Shown in pieces: positions 25,881 through 35,817 of a stretch of DNA of 64,000 nt (positions within the stretch are counted from its first letter, which is position 1; the number at the start of each line of letters is the position of its first letter). This DNA is from Sulfurimonas sp. (lineage in GTDB: Bacteria > Campylobacterota > Campylobacteria > Campylobacterales > Sulfurimonadaceae). The notes under the pieces were generated by a model. The model was not told the origin of the DNA. It saw nothing but the letters and a program-made list of their open reading frames with translations, and searched no databases. Both the position numbers and the translations under genes were made by a program. Location of the stretch: the NCBI GenBank assembly GCA_011391635.1, contig JAABQD010000001.1:1-64000 (forward strand), given 5' to 3'.

Positions 25881-27311
25881 ATGGGAAAATTTGTTAACAG
25901 CGTAGAAGAGTTCTTTACTTTTTGTGAAGACAATGATGTTCAGTTTGTAGATCTTCGTTTTACAGACATTAAAGGTACATGGCACCATGTTACATACCGT
26001 ATGAGTGCTGTAAATGCTGGGAACTTAGAAGGTGGTTTTCCATTTGATGGCTCTTCAATCGATGCATGGCAACCAATCAACAAATCGGATATGCTTTTAA
26101 AAGCAGATGCAACAACTGCTTTTATGGATCCTTTTACTGCTGATCCAACTGTTATCTTATTTTGTGATGTTTATGACATTTACAAAAATCAAGCATATGA
26201 AAGATGCCCTCGTTCAATCGCTAAAGCAGCACTTAAACATGCTGAATCTTTAGGTATTGCTGATGCTGCATACTTTGGTCCTGAAAATGAATTTTTTGTT
26301 TTTGACAATGTAACATTTATTGATAATATCAATGAAGCAGGATATAAAGTAGATACAGAAGAGGGTGGATGGAATTCAAACACTAACTATCCTGATTCAT
26401 ACAACAATGGTCACCGTCCAGGAACAAAGGGTGGTTACTTCCCAGTAGCTCCAACTGATTCTGGTGTAGATATGAGAGCTGAGATGATGCAAATTTTAGA
26501 GCAAGTTGGTCTTGAAGTTGTTCTTGGTCACCACGAAGTTGCTCAAGGGCAACATGAAATCGGTATCGTTTTCTCTGACATCATTGGTGCAGCAGACAAT
26601 GTTCAGAAATACAAGTATGTTGTAAAAATGGTAGCTCACCTCAATGGTAAAACTGCTACATTTATGCCTAAACCAATGTTTGGTGATAATGGTAACGGTA
26701 TGCATGTACACCAATCACTATGGAAAGATGGTAAAAACCTTTTCTACAAACAAGGAAATTATGCAAACATTTCTGAAATGGGTCTTCACTATGTTGGCGG
26801 TATTTTTAAACACGCAAGAGCTGTTGCAGCGTTTACAAATCCTACAACAAACTCATACAAAAGATTACTTCCTGGGTTTGAAGCACCAAGCGTTCTAACT
26901 TACTCTATGCAAAACCGTTCAGCATCTTGCCGTATTCCTTATGGTGCTGGTGAAAAAGCTACAAGAATTGAGATGAGATTCCCAGATTCTACTGCTTGTC
27001 CTTACCTTGCATTTGCTACTATGATGATGGCTGGACTTGATGGTATTATCAACAAAGAGATTCCAATTGGTCCAATGGATGAAGATTTATATGAATTATC
27101 ACTTGATGAAATTCGTGAAAAAGGTATTCCTCAAATGCCTCACACACTTCGTGGTTCACTAGAAGCACTTGTGCGTGATAATGCCTTCTTAAAACCTGTA
27201 TTTACTGATGAATTCCTAGAGTCATACAGACACTACAGATTTGAGAGAGATGTATGGCCAGATGAAGGTCGTCCAACTGCATACGAGTTTAAAACTACTT
27301 ACCAGTGCTAA
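25881..27311 (+). CDS. glnA: Glutamine synthetase type I
   Basis: 476 aa dodecameric GSI; it makes glutamine from glutamate, ammonia and ATP. Signature segments: [21 protein letters not shown] (metal Glu), [22 protein letters not shown] and [15 protein letters not shown] Tyr in DEDLYELS lies where GlnE adenylylates beta-type GSI, so regulation by adenylylation is possible. A strong hairpin terminator follows 15 bases after the stop, so it is monocistronic. Confidence 0.97.
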   Translation: MGKFVNSVEEFFTFCEDNDVQFVDLRFTDIKGTWHHVTYRMSAVNAGNLEGGFPFDGSSIDAWQPINKSDMLLKADATTAFMDPFTADPTVILFCDVYDIYKNQAYERCPRSIAKAALKHAESLGIADAAYFGPENEFFVFDNVTFIDNINEAGYKVDTEEGGWNSNTNYPDSYNNGHRPGTKGGYFPVAPTDSGVDMRAEMMQILEQVGLEVVLGHHEVAQGQHEIGIVFSDIIGAADNVQKYKYVVKMVAHLNGKTATFMPKPMFGDNGNGMHVHQSLWKDGKNLFYKQGNYANISEMGLHYVGGIFKHARAVAAFTNPTTNSYKRLLPGFEAPSVLTYSMQNRSASCRIPYGAGEKATRIEMRFPDSTACPYLAFATMMMAGLDGIINKEIPIGPMDEDLYELSLDEIREKGIPQMPHTLRGSLEALVRDNAFLKPVFTDEFLESYRHYRFERDVWPDEGRPTAYEFKTTYQC

Positions 27312-27325
27312 TCTTTTTATAACTT

Positions 27326-27353
27326 ATTTTTCCCGCTTGTTTGCGGGAAAAAT
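27326..27353 (+). terminator. Terminator of glnA
   Basis: ATTTTTCCCGC and GCGGGAAAAAT form an 11-bp stem with a 6-base loop; A and T tracts on both sides allow function in both directions. Confidence 0.8.
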
Positions 27354-27369
27354 CAACTCTTCACAATTT

Positions 27370-27378
27370 CCACATGCC
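27370..27378. repeat. CCACATGCC word upstream of the orphan kinase
   Basis: TTTCCACATGCCACAA, intergenic, 37 bases upstream of the -10 box of the next gene. Confidence 0.8.
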
Positions 27379-27406
27379 ACAATTTTTTAAATACCACTTT
27401 TTTCGC

Positions 27407-27412
27407 TATAAT
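27407..27412 (+). promoter_or_regulatory. -10 box of the cytoplasmic kinase gene
   Basis: TATAAT preceded by a T-rich stretch, 42 bases before the ATG. Confidence 0.6.
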
Positions 27413-27454
27413 AATTTGAACTATCTATAATCTAACTAAGAGATGATATAAGAG

Positions 27455-28360
27455 ATGCCACAAAAAATCATAGATGAAACTATTGAACTCTCTCAAAATA
27501 GTAGTAAAGAATTACAAGAGCATATCCTCTCCCTTATCGATTTATACAACGAACAAAAAAAACTCAACGAAAAACTAAGCAAAGAGAATAACTTTTTTTT
27601 AAAAACTTTAGATAAAAGAAATACTCTTATTCACTCACAAGACACAAAAAAAGACAAACTTATAGAACAGCAATCCAGACTCGCTGCGATGGGTGAGATG
27701 ATAGATTCTATAGCTCATCAATGGAGACAGCCTCTCAACGCTATTAGTTTAGCTATGGAGATACTCCAAGATGATTACAATACGAAAGGCTCTATTACAA
27801 AAGAGCATATGCAAGAAGCGAATGAGACAGTAAGCCTACAAATAGAACACATGATAAGCACACTCCATGAATTTAGAAATTTTTTGAGACCTTCTACAAA
27901 AAATGAAAATTTTTCTCTAAGTAGTGTAGTTGAAAATGTTCAAGTATTGATGAAAGATGAACTTATCTCTCAAAATATCAATCTCACAATAGAAATCGAT
28001 GATACAATCAAAATCCATGGCAATAAAAATGAATTCAAACATCTCTTTATCAATCTCATCAATAATGCAATCGATGCCTTTAATGAAAAAGAGATAAAAA
28101 AAAGAGATATCTCTATTCGATGCTACAAAAAAGCCAATCGCATAGTAATAGAAATAGAGGATAATGCAGGTGGCGTTCCTGAGAGTGTCATTAGCACTCT
28201 CTTTGATGCCAATGTAACTACAAAGAAAAATGGCAAAGGAACAGGTATCGGTCTTTATATGAGTGCTAAAATTGTCAAGAAAAACAGTGGCACAATCGAA
28301 GTACACAACTCTGATATGGGTGCTTTTTTTACAATAGTCTTACAACACGCAACTATTTAA
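27455..28360 (+). CDS. Cytoplasmic orphan histidine kinase
   Basis: 301 aa, no membrane helix and no recognisable sensor domain. The first 75 residues are a coiled coil (LYNEQKKLNEKLSKENNF). HisKA follows with the acceptor His in SIAHQWRQPLNAI (about residue 89), then HATPase_c with NNAIDAF, DNAGG and GKGTGIGLYMS. No response regulator is adjacent, so it must signal to one encoded elsewhere. It lies alone between glnA and leuA; proximity to glnA hints at nitrogen control, but nothing in the protein shows it. Confidence 0.9.
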   Translation: MPQKIIDETIELSQNSSKELQEHILSLIDLYNEQKKLNEKLSKENNFFLKTLDKRNTLIHSQDTKKDKLIEQQSRLAAMGEMIDSIAHQWRQPLNAISLAMEILQDDYNTKGSITKEHMQEANETVSLQIEHMISTLHEFRNFLRPSTKNENFSLSSVVENVQVLMKDELISQNINLTIEIDDTIKIHGNKNEFKHLFINLINNAIDAFNEKEIKKRDISIRCYKKANRIVIEIEDNAGGVPESVISTLFDANVTTKKNGKGTGIGLYMSAKIVKKNSGTIEVHNSDMGAFFTIVLQHATI

Positions 28361-28393
28361 TAATCAAAATCATTTCTGTAATTTTAAATTTGA

Positions 28394-28399
28394 TATAAT
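28394..28399 (+). promoter_or_regulatory. -10 box of leuA
   Basis: TATAAT in the 98-base gap, 60 bases before the leuA ATG. I see no leader peptide with leucine codons or an attenuator hairpin. Confidence 0.55.
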
Positions 28400-28458
28400 T
28401 CCATTTATGATAGGTATGTAAGAGTGCTCTATCAAATTTCAAGTTTAAAGGATTCACT

Positions 28459-30117
28459 ATGAATCAATCAATCCAAGGTAAATATAAGCCTTACCCTCAA
28501 ATAGATTTGCCAAACCGTGTTTGGCCAACAAAAACAATAACACATGCTCCAGCATGGTGTAGTGTTGATTTAAGAGATGGAAATCAAGCTCTTATCAACC
28601 CTATGAATATGGAAAAAAAACTTGAACTTTTTGCACTCTTACTCAAACTAGGTTTTAAAGAGATAGAGGTTGGATTTCCATCCGCTTCAAAAGTAGAATT
28701 TGATTTCTTGCGTCGCCTTGTCGATGATAAGCTTATTCCAGATGATGTAACGATTCAAGTTTTGGTTCAAGCGAGAGAGCATCTTATCGCAAAAACATTT
28801 GAAGCACTCCAAGGTGTTAAAAAAGCAACTGTTCATTTATACAACTCAACCTCAGTGGCACAAAGAAAAATAGTTTTTGGTATGTCCAAAGAAGAGATTA
28901 TCACTCTTGCACTCGAAGGTGTCGATTTGGTCAAAAAGTATGAAAAAGGGCATGAAGGGGAAATTTTCTTAGAGTATTCACCGGAGAGTTTTACAGGAAC
29001 TGAACTTGAATTTGCAGTACAAATTTCTAATGCGGTTACTGCAAGATGGGGGATTTCATCCGAAAGAAAGGTCATTATCAATTTACCAGCAACAGTAGAG
29101 ATGGCGACACCCAATGTTTATGCAGACCAGATAGAGTGGATGGCAAGACACTTAGACAACCGTGAAAATGTTATCATCTCTACACATACGCATAATGATA
29201 GAGGGACTTCAATTGCAGCTACTGAGTTGGCTCTTTTAGCAGGAGCAGACAGAGTGGAGGGAACGCTTTTAAGTAACGGAGAGAGAACAGGAAATGTGGA
29301 CATCATCACACTCGCACTCAACATGACGACGCAAGGTGTGGATTCCAAACTAAACTTTACAGATATAAACGAAGTTTTAGAGATTGTTGAGAGATGTACA
29401 GAGTTGCCAACGCACCCTCGCCATCCTTATGTTGGCGAATTGGTTTACACAGCATTTTCAGGTTCACATCAAGATGCTATCAACAAAGGTCTTGCATACC
29501 AAAAAAACAAAGAGGATAATTTTTGGGAAGTTCCCTATTTACCAATTGATCCTACTGATTTGGGACGCACTTATGAGAGTATTATTCGTATCAACTCACA
29601 ATCAGGAAAAGGTGGAGTTGCTTATATTTTGGAGAAAAATTATGGATATCAGTTGCCAAAAACTATGCATCCAGAAATTGGTCGTGCAGTTCAAGCTGTA
29701 ACAGATGAAAAAGGACGAGAGTTAGAAGCTGGAGAAATTTTAAAAATATTTGAAGAGAACTACTTCAATATGCAAAAACATCTCTCTTTGATTGATATTA
29801 CACTTTCTTCTGGCAAAAAAATCTCTACTTGTACTTTGATTTATGAGTACAACGGTAAAACAATTACAGCCAATGGAGAGGGAAATGGTCCAATCGATGC
29901 TTGTAAAAATGCACTTATGAAAGATTACAAAAACGAGTTTACAATTAACTCCTATTTTGAACACTCTCGCGGTGACAAAAGCTCAGCAGAAGCTGTAGCT
30001 TATATCGAAATTCAAAGCAAAAATATACTCTCTTGCTTTGGTGTAGGCATAGATAACGATATTACAACAGCTTCTATAAAAGCTCTCTTTTCTGCATTAA
30101 ACAGAACTTTTCACTAA
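28459..30117 (+). CDS. leuA: 2-isopropylmalate synthase
   Basis: 552 aa, the longer LeuA form with a C-terminal LeuA dimer (allosteric) domain. The catalytic barrel has WCSVDLRDGNQAL, the EVGFPSASKVEFDF loop, STHTHNDRGTS (metal HxH) and NGERTGNVDI. It commits 2-oxoisovalerate and acetyl-CoA to leucine synthesis; the C-terminal domain (about 430-552) mediates leucine feedback. Monocistronic by its promoter and following terminator. Confidence 0.96.
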   Translation: MNQSIQGKYKPYPQIDLPNRVWPTKTITHAPAWCSVDLRDGNQALINPMNMEKKLELFALLLKLGFKEIEVGFPSASKVEFDFLRRLVDDKLIPDDVTIQVLVQAREHLIAKTFEALQGVKKATVHLYNSTSVAQRKIVFGMSKEEIITLALEGVDLVKKYEKGHEGEIFLEYSPESFTGTELEFAVQISNAVTARWGISSERKVIINLPATVEMATPNVYADQIEWMARHLDNRENVIISTHTHNDRGTSIAATELALLAGADRVEGTLLSNGERTGNVDIITLALNMTTQGVDSKLNFTDINEVLEIVERCTELPTHPRHPYVGELVYTAFSGSHQDAINKGLAYQKNKEDNFWEVPYLPIDPTDLGRTYESIIRINSQSGKGGVAYILEKNYGYQLPKTMHPEIGRAVQAVTDEKGRELEAGEILKIFEENYFNMQKHLSLIDITLSSGKKISTCTLIYEYNGKTITANGEGNGPIDACKNALMKDYKNEFTINSYFEHSRGDKSSAEAVAYIEIQSKNILSCFGVGIDNDITTASIKALFSALNRTFH

Positions 30118-30124
30118 AAATTTA

Positions 30125-30151
30125 GGCAAAAGGAACTTTTCTCCTTTTGCC
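30125..30151 (+). terminator. Terminator of leuA
   Basis: GGCAAAAGGA and TCCTTTTGCC form a 10-bp stem with a 7-base loop, 8 bases after the stop codon. Confidence 0.8.
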
Positions 30152-30252
30152 TTCAAAAATAACACCGTAAATATTTATATAATGTTATTATTTGTTTCTT
30201 TTTCAAGCATACTTTTAAGATTGTTTTTAGCAAAAATGATTTGAATTATTAG

Positions 30253-30258
30253 TATAAT
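30253..30258 (+). promoter_or_regulatory. -10 box before the small acidic protein gene
   Basis: TATAAT 41 bases upstream of the ATG at 30299. Confidence 0.55.
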
Positions 30259-30298
30259 TTCACTCCAAATATTGAAATAAAGTTTATAGAGGTAAAAA

Positions 30299-30541
30299 AT
30301 GACACTTCAAGACCTTCGATTTGCACTTGAATTAGGGTGTGTAATGGATCAAGATATTGAATATTTAGTTGAGTTTAGTAAAAAAAATGGCATAGATGTT
30401 ACGACTATGGACGATGAACTCGTAAAACTAGGATATGATAGAATACTTGAAAGCCAACTTGAAGATTATGATGATGACGAAGATGAAGATTATGGATATG
30501 TTGAAAAATTTCGACACAAATCCAAATTCTATGAGGATTAA
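30299..30541 (+). CDS. Small acidic conserved protein
   Basis: 80 aa with AGAGG ribosome site. The N-terminal 55 residues look like a small helical domain (LQDLRFALELGCVMDQDIEYL); the C-terminal part has a very acidic run (DYDDDEDEDYG) followed by a basic end (KFRHKSKF). I do not recognise a family. It starts an apparent two-gene unit with the SnoaL-like gene 2 bases later. Confidence 0.65.
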   Translation: MTLQDLRFALELGCVMDQDIEYLVEFSKKNGIDVTTMDDELVKLGYDRILESQLEDYDDDEDEDYGYVEKFRHKSKFYED

Positions 30542-30543
30542 AA

Positions 30544-30945
30544 TTGATATCAAATAAAAGTTTAGTTGCCAAATACTATGAAATGTGGAACTCCCATGAC
30601 TTGAATCAGGCAGACATTATTTTCAGCCCAGAGTTACGCTTTCGTGGTTCTATTGGCGTAGAAACTGTTGGGATAGAAGAATTTAAAGAGTATGCAAACA
30701 TAATTTTAACTGCTTTTCCAAATCTGTATCATGCGACTGAAATAGTCATAGGGGAAGGTTCTCAAGTTGCTGTGTATGTTACATATACTGCAACACACAA
30801 AGGCAAACTTCTTGAGTATGAAGCAACAAACAATAGAATTAACTATTCAGGTGCTTCATTTTTTACAATCAAAGATGAGAAAATAACAGATATAAAAGTT
30901 TTAGGCGATAGATACGCTCTTTACAACCAAATAAAGCCTCTTTAA
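30544..30945 (+). CDS. SnoaL/NTF2-like protein
   Basis: 133 aa beginning at TTG, with GAGGA upstream; no closer ATG is in frame. Pattern of the SnoaL-like ester-cyclase fold: YYEMWNSHDLNQADIIFSP, then FKEYANIILTAFPNLYH, and a beta sheet ending in KITDIKVLGDRYALYNQI. Members bind small hydrophobic ligands; many are not enzymes. The substrate is unknown. Confidence 0.72.
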   Translation: MISNKSLVAKYYEMWNSHDLNQADIIFSPELRFRGSIGVETVGIEEFKEYANIILTAFPNLYHATEIVIGEGSQVAVYVTYTATHKGKLLEYEATNNRINYSGASFFTIKDEKITDIKVLGDRYALYNQIKPL

Positions 30946-30951
30946 CCTCTT

Positions 30952-30977
30952 AAGATGACACTTCTAAGTGTCATCTT
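30952..30977. terminator. Bidirectional terminator
   Basis: AAGATGACACTT and AAGTGTCATCTT form a 12-bp perfect stem with a 2-base core loop, between the converging SnoaL-like and PBP1A genes. Confidence 0.8.
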
Positions 30978-30995
30978 CCTCTCTATTTATTAAAA

Positions 30996-32990
30996 TTAAA
31001 AAACAAGTTGCTCTTCTGCATTTGGTGTCGCTTCTGTTCGAGGTGGTTTAGATGTATCACTAAAATACTCTTTTTGTCCCCCAATATCCACTGCAATAAT
31101 TCCCTCTGGCATATCAAACTTTCTTGGCATCTGTGGATACATTTTTAATGCTTTTTCATAGTATCTCGAAAAAGCAGGTCCTGCAATTCTTCCTCCAGTT
31201 TCTAGGCGTTGCATTGGGGTATTATCATCATTTCCAAACCAAACAATAGTCTCTAGGCTAGGAGAATACCCCGCAAACCAGCCATCAATATTATTATTCG
31301 TTGTTCCTGTTTTACCTGCTATTTCTATGCCTTCTACTTTAGCTTTTGTCCCTGTTCCTCTTTCAACTACATCTTTGAGAATATTTGTCATCAAATAAGC
31401 TTGAGCAGGAGATGTGATGGTGCGGTGTTTTTCCTCTTTTTGAAAAATTATATTTGTATCTTTCTCAACAGAAGCAATCAAATTGACCTCTACTTGTTCT
31501 CCACTGTTTGCAAAAGAGCTATAAAATTTTGCAAGTTCAAGTGGAGACAGAGAAATCGTTCCAAGTGATACAGACATATTTTCTGGTATATCTTGCATCC
31601 CAAACTTTTTCAACTCTCTCAAAAGTGTATCAAGCCCTAAATCATTCACAAGATTAATAGTTGCAAGATTGCTTGAATGCACGAGAGCCTCTCGTAAACT
31701 TACTATCCCTTTATAATTATGTGCATAATTGCTCGGTTGCCATTTTTGTTGCTCCCCATCTTTTTGATAGGTATATGTTTTTGCCACATCTGCCAGTTCC
31801 GTTGCACCTGAGTAGCCTAAATCAATAGCTACCTGATAAATAAAGGGTTTGAAAGCGGATCCTGGTTGGCGTTTTCCTTGCGTTGCACGATTAAATGAAC
31901 TCTGCTTATAATCAACACTTCCTACTAGAGCAAGGACATCGCCATTTTTTGGATCTATACTCACTAACGCTCCATTCAAAACAGATGTATTAAGGTCAGT
32001 GAGATTTGGAGCTACTTTTCGTTTTTTTGCTGAATTTATTTCATTTTCTTTAATTGCATCTATTCTTTGAACAGCTTCATCATAAGCGAGTTTAAGTGAC
32101 TCTTCTGCTGCCTTTTGAAGTCGTAAATCAATCGTTGTATATATTTTATATCCGCCTGTTCTTATATCTTTGATTCCTTGGTCTGTCAATCTTCGTACAA
32201 TTTCATCTACCACAAAAGGTGCCATATTCTGTGTAAGCGTATCATCATACACTTTTGGATTTTCTGCTGTTGCTTGTTTATATGTTCCTTCATCAATCCA
32301 TCCGAGTGAGTACATTCTTGAGATTACACGGTTGGCTCTACCCATCGAAATTTCATAATTTTTTGTAGGTGCATAAGAGCTAGGTGCTTTTGGAAGACCT
32401 ACTAATATCGCCATCTCTTTGAGTGTTAAATCAGAAAGTTCCTTATGAAAATAGCCATCTGCTGCTGTTTTAATGCCATAGTAGGAGTGTCCAAAATAAA
32501 TTTCATTTAAATATCTCTCTAAAATTTCCTCTTTTGTAAGAGCTGCTTCGAGTATGACCGAATAGATAAGTTCTTTGACTTTTCTTGATATTTTTTTCTC
32601 TCGTGTTAAGAGTTTGTTTTTGACAAGTTGCTGTGTAATTGTACTCGCACCCTCGACCATTTTTCCAGCTTCGATATCTTTGATAATTGCACGAAAGATA
32701 GCATCAATATTGACACCTTGATGCTCAAAAAAAGTTGTATCTTCAATCGCTAAAAGTGCTTCAATTACTCTAGGTGGTATTTCACTAAATGGAGCGTAGT
32801 ATCGATGCTCCTCATCAAAAATATTTGCGATTTTTTCGCCATTTTTATCATAGACTCTTGTCGTAACCGAAGGATGATAATCGACCAAAGAGCTTACATC
32901 GTAATCAAATACTTTGAGATAAAAGCCAATAATCACAAAAGGAGATAACAGTCCTAACATAAAAAGTGTAAAAAATATCTGTTTTTTCAT
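30996..32990 (-). CDS. Class A penicillin-binding protein 1A
   Basis: 664 aa. N-terminal membrane anchor (about 5-25), GT51 glycosyltransferase with EDTTFFEHQGVN and the STITQQLVKN motif, then a transpeptidase with SxxK in PGSAFKPF, SxN in HSSNLAT and KTG in AGKTGTTNN. It polymerises and cross-links peptidoglycan in the periplasm. It is last in the operon alaS to PBP1A and overlaps the ABC ATPase gene by 4 bases, a link with no obvious functional logic. Confidence 0.95.
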   Translation of the reverse strand: MKKQIFFTLFMLGLLSPFVIIGFYLKVFDYDVSSLVDYHPSVTTRVYDKNGEKIANIFDEEHRYYAPFSEIPPRVIEALLAIEDTTFFEHQGVNIDAIFRAIIKDIEAGKMVEGASTITQQLVKNKLLTREKKISRKVKELIYSVILEAALTKEEILERYLNEIYFGHSYYGIKTAADGYFHKELSDLTLKEMAILVGLPKAPSSYAPTKNYEISMGRANRVISRMYSLGWIDEGTYKQATAENPKVYDDTLTQNMAPFVVDEIVRRLTDQGIKDIRTGGYKIYTTIDLRLQKAAEESLKLAYDEAVQRIDAIKENEINSAKKRKVAPNLTDLNTSVLNGALVSIDPKNGDVLALVGSVDYKQSSFNRATQGKRQPGSAFKPFIYQVAIDLGYSGATELADVAKTYTYQKDGEQQKWQPSNYAHNYKGIVSLREALVHSSNLATINLVNDLGLDTLLRELKKFGMQDIPENMSVSLGTISLSPLELAKFYSSFANSGEQVEVNLIASVEKDTNIIFQKEEKHRTITSPAQAYLMTNILKDVVERGTGTKAKVEGIEIAGKTGTTNNNIDGWFAGYSPSLETIVWFGNDDNTPMQRLETGGRIAGPAFSRYYEKALKMYPQMPRKFDMPEGIIAVDIGGQKEYFSDTSKPPRTEATPNAEEQLVF

Positions 32991-33676
32991 TCTCTAAATT
33001 TCCTATTTGCAAAATTTGCTTCAATTAATGTTTTTGTATAGTTGGCATGTGGATTTTCTAAAACACTCTGCATCGGACCACTTTCCACTACTTTGCCCTC
33101 TTTAATAACACAGATATCTTGACATAAACTCGATGCAGCAATGATATCATGGGTAACAAATAAAATTCTAAAATCAAACTCTTTTTGTAATTTTTTTAAA
33201 AGTTCCAAAATCAAAACTCTCGTCTCAAAATCTAATGCTGTTGTAGGCTCATCAAGTAATAATAGCTTAGGTTTAGATTCTAGTGCCATTGCTATTATCA
33301 CTCTTTGAAGCTGTCCGCCAGAGAGTTCTGGTGAAAATCTTTCCAGTAGTTCTAACTCAAGCCCAACCTTCGCAAAAAGTTCTTCTACATTTTGCGAAGA
33401 GGTAAAAAACTGCTTTTTTATCTTTGTTAAGGGAGAGAGTGCTGTAAAAGGGTTTTGAGGAACAAAAGAGAGTGTCTTCCCCGCTTTTAATTCAAAATCA
33501 CTCTCAACTTCTAACTCCAAATCCATATTACTAGGCAACATTTCCAAAAGTGCTTTGAGTGTGAGACTTTTACCACTTCCACTCTGCCCTACCAGTGCTA
33601 AAGAGGAGCGGATAGAAAAAGCTATATCGACTAAAGTTCTCTCATGATGTCTAATAGATAGTTTTTGGATTTTCAT
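32987..33676 (-). CDS. ABC transporter ATP-binding protein (Dpp/Opp-like)
   Basis: 229 aa. Walker A GQSGSGKS, Q loop SFVPQNPFTAL, signature ELSGGQLQRV, Walker B LLLLDEPTTALD and the H-switch VTHD. The segment ENPHANYTKTL matches the NPxxPYT region of peptide/nickel ATPases, and its codons contain a CCACATGCC copy (33044). No permease or binding protein is adjacent, so partners lie elsewhere or were lost. It overlaps the PBP gene by 4 bases. Confidence 0.88.
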   Translation of the reverse strand: MKIQKLSIRHHERTLVDIAFSIRSSLALVGQSGSGKSLTLKALLEMLPSNMDLELEVESDFELKAGKTLSFVPQNPFTALSPLTKIKKQFFTSSQNVEELFAKVGLELELLERFSPELSGGQLQRVIIAMALESKPKLLLLDEPTTALDFETRVLILELLKKLQKEFDFRILFVTHDIIAASSLCQDICVIKEGKVVESGPMQSVLENPHANYTKTLIEANFANRKFRE

Positions 33677-33679
33677 TGC

Positions 33680-34780
33680 TTATTTTATCATAATCGTAGA
33701 GATTTTTTGACACAAGACTCTCAACTCATCACTACTTTGCCCTACTCTTGCTATCACTCGAATGATAGCTTTTGGCACTGTAGGTTGGCGAATCGCTCCA
33801 ATTGCAAATCCATTTTCATATAACTCTCGCTTCATTTCTATCACTTTTTTATTGTCATCTATCAATATTGGAGCAATGAGTGCGTCCATCTTTATCCCCA
33901 ACTCTTCATAGATGATTTTTTGGCGAAGTTTAATTTCTGTTTTTAACTCCTCTTTGTTTTGAACTATATATTTCAAAGAGTTGTGTGCCAAAAGTGTGTC
34001 ATACAAAGAGAGAGAAGTTGCATAGATGATAGGCTTTGCACGGTTTATAAGATACTCTACAATATGCTCTGAAGCCAAAATAAACGCTCCAAAACTTCCA
34101 TACGCTTTTCCCAAAGTTCCCATTTTTATATGATTTGGCTGTATTTTTATGTTGTAAAAATCATATACACCCATCAAATTATCCCCGATAACTCCACTGC
34201 TATGAGCTTCATCCACAATCAAAACTGTATCATCTCTCTTACAAATCTCAAAAACATCTGGATTTACAATATCTCCATCCATCGAGTAGATTCCCTCGAC
34301 TGCAACAATCTTTCTTTTGGCATGTGGAAACTTTAAAAAGAGATTTTTAAGTTCTTGCATATCATTATGTGCAAAGAAGTGAACTTCCACATGCCGAAGG
34401 TTGGATGCTAAAACTCCTGAAGCGTGGTACTTCTCATCCATAAAAAGAGCATCTCCCTTTCGCACAAGTGCTTCGATGAGTGCAATATTTGCATTAAATC
34501 CGCTTCCCAAAATCACTCCCTCTTCAAAACCATTTGCCTCACACAAAGCCCTCTCAAAATCTTGATGAATTTGATGGTAACCATTGACTAAAAGCGAAGC
34601 TTTGGAGCTGTGAAGCGGGAGTTGTGAGAGTTCTTGGCATGTGGAAGTGTGAAGCTCTTTGTTGTGCGATAGTCCCAAATAATCATTGGAAGCAAAATCT
34701 AAGATGTCGTTATTTACAACTTCTCTTGTTCTGTATCTTCCCGCTCGTTTGAGAGCTTTTAACTCTTTTGCGTAGAGCAC
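33680..34780 (-). CDS. bioF: 8-amino-7-oxononanoate synthase-like PLP enzyme
   Basis: 366 aa of the alpha-oxoamine synthase family. DFASNDYLGLS at the start, VDEAHSSGVIG, and the PLP lysine in KMGTLGKAYGSFGAF. BioF condenses pimeloyl thioester and alanine in biotin synthesis; the 2-amino-3-ketobutyrate ligase branch is the alternative, but length and motifs favour BioF. No other bio gene is nearby. Three CCACATGCC copies (34319, 34387, 34636) lie in this gene and encode FPHAK, LRHVEV and TSTCQEL. Confidence 0.85.
   Translation of the reverse strand: MLYAKELKALKRAGRYRTREVVNNDILDFASNDYLGLSHNKELHTSTCQELSQLPLHSSKASLLVNGYHQIHQDFERALCEANGFEEGVILGSGFNANIALIEALVRKGDALFMDEKYHASGVLASNLRHVEVHFFAHNDMQELKNLFLKFPHAKRKIVAVEGIYSMDGDIVNPDVFEICKRDDTVLIVDEAHSSGVIGDNLMGVYDFYNIKIQPNHIKMGTLGKAYGSFGAFILASEHIVEYLINRAKPIIYATSLSLYDTLLAHNSLKYIVQNKEELKTEIKLRQKIIYEELGIKMDALIAPILIDDNKKVIEMKRELYENGFAIGAIRQPTVPKAIIRVIARVGQSSDELRVLCQKISTIMIK
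34319..34644. repeat. Three CCACATGCC copies inside bioF
   Basis: Cores at 34319-34327 (GGCATGTGG), 34387-34395 (CCACATGCC) and 34636-34644 (GGCATGTGG), in alternating orientation and read in different frames of the protein. Confidence 0.85.
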
Positions 34781-35331
34781 TACGAAAACCTTTTTAACAC
34801 TTCTACGCTCAGACCCATCGCGGTACTCTCATACCCTTGCACCTCTTTTATGTAGCGTTTGCAAAAGCCCTCAACCATACAAGCCCCTGCTTTTCCACGC
34901 CACTCGCCACTCTTTAAATAACTCTCTAAATCATCCATATCAAACGCATGAAAAATATAATCCGTTGTTGAGATATCGATGAGTTTGAGTTTAGGACTTT
35001 GGTATATCATGCAAGTAATTATGCTTGTGACATTTCCACTTTGCGTCATCAAAATATTGCGTGCATCACTCTCACACTTTGCTTTTCTGAGGATGTGTCC
35101 TTGTGAAGTCACAACGGTATCGGCGACTAAAAGTGGATAATCTTGATAACCAAAAGCTTTTACATTCGCTTCATATTTTCCAAGTGTTGCTTGATAAACA
35201 AAGTTCTTTGGGCATGTGGAGATAATACTCTCTTCATCAAAATCAACACTTTGCTGAAGAAATTTTATGCCCGCTTCATTTAAGAGCATGGCACGGGTTT
35301 GGGAGGAGGAGGCTAATCGAATCATTTTCAA
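34780..35331 (-). CDS. maf: Maf-like nucleotide pyrophosphatase
   Basis: 183 aa. Opens with IRLASSSQTRAMLLNEAG and has the Maf acidic loop LLVADTVVTSQG and the C-terminal GKAGACMVEG segment. Maf proteins hydrolyse non-canonical or modified nucleoside triphosphates (housecleaning). The stop codon overlaps the bioF start by one base, and the gene follows the small membrane protein by 3 bases. A CCACATGCC copy (35211) encodes STCPKN. Confidence 0.88.
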   Translation of the reverse strand: MKMIRLASSSQTRAMLLNEAGIKFLQQSVDFDEESIISTCPKNFVYQATLGKYEANVKAFGYQDYPLLVADTVVTSQGHILRKAKCESDARNILMTQSGNVTSIITCMIYQSPKLKLIDISTTDYIFHAFDMDDLESYLKSGEWRGKAGACMVEGFCKRYIKEVQGYESTAMGLSVEVLKRFS

Positions 35332-35334
35332 AGC

Positions 35335-35817
35335 CTAAAAGCTGTTGGAGAGAAAAGTTCCTAAAAATATTGCGATAATACCAAGAACTATATTTACAGG
35401 AACCATAAATTTTCCGATAAGTTCGAGTGAAAATTTCGCACCGACCATATCTCCCTCGTTAATAAGTTTCACCGCTCTGTTTCTTCTTAAAATCATCACA
35501 GTAAGGTTAATAAACATCAGTGTCCAAATCCCCTCTTTAGCGTACCCTAAAGTGGCAAATTCACTGCTAGAAATCGCATACCCTTTAACCATAAAAATTG
35601 CCGTAACAAGTAAAATAATCGTAAATGGAGCGACGATGCAAAAGAGTCGCTTGAGTGCATGAGCAATGCGTTCTAACCTTTTTATAGGGGACTCGATTTC
35701 CATAAATGAGGCGTGTGCCGCAAAGCGTAATGCTATCATCCCGCCGACCCAAACTACAGCACTGATGACATGCAAAAAAATGATAATAGTTTTATATTCG
35801 ACGAAAAACTCTTGCAT
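35335..35817 (-). CDS. CopD-like integral membrane protein
   Basis: 160 aa with four membrane helices. The first contains HVISAVVWVGGMIALRF, a His/Trp pattern like the CopD and related haem- or copper-associated membrane families; a second His follows in RIAHALKRLF. This suggests possible haem or metal ligation, but the function is not known. The start overlaps the alaS stop by 1 base. Confidence 0.65.
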   Translation of the reverse strand: MQEFFVEYKTIIIFLHVISAVVWVGGMIALRFAAHASFMEIESPIKRLERIAHALKRLFCIVAPFTIILLVTAIFMVKGYAISSSEFATLGYAKEGIWTLMFINLTVMILRRNRAVKLINEGDMVGAKFSLELIGKFMVPVNIVLGIIAIFLGTFLSNSF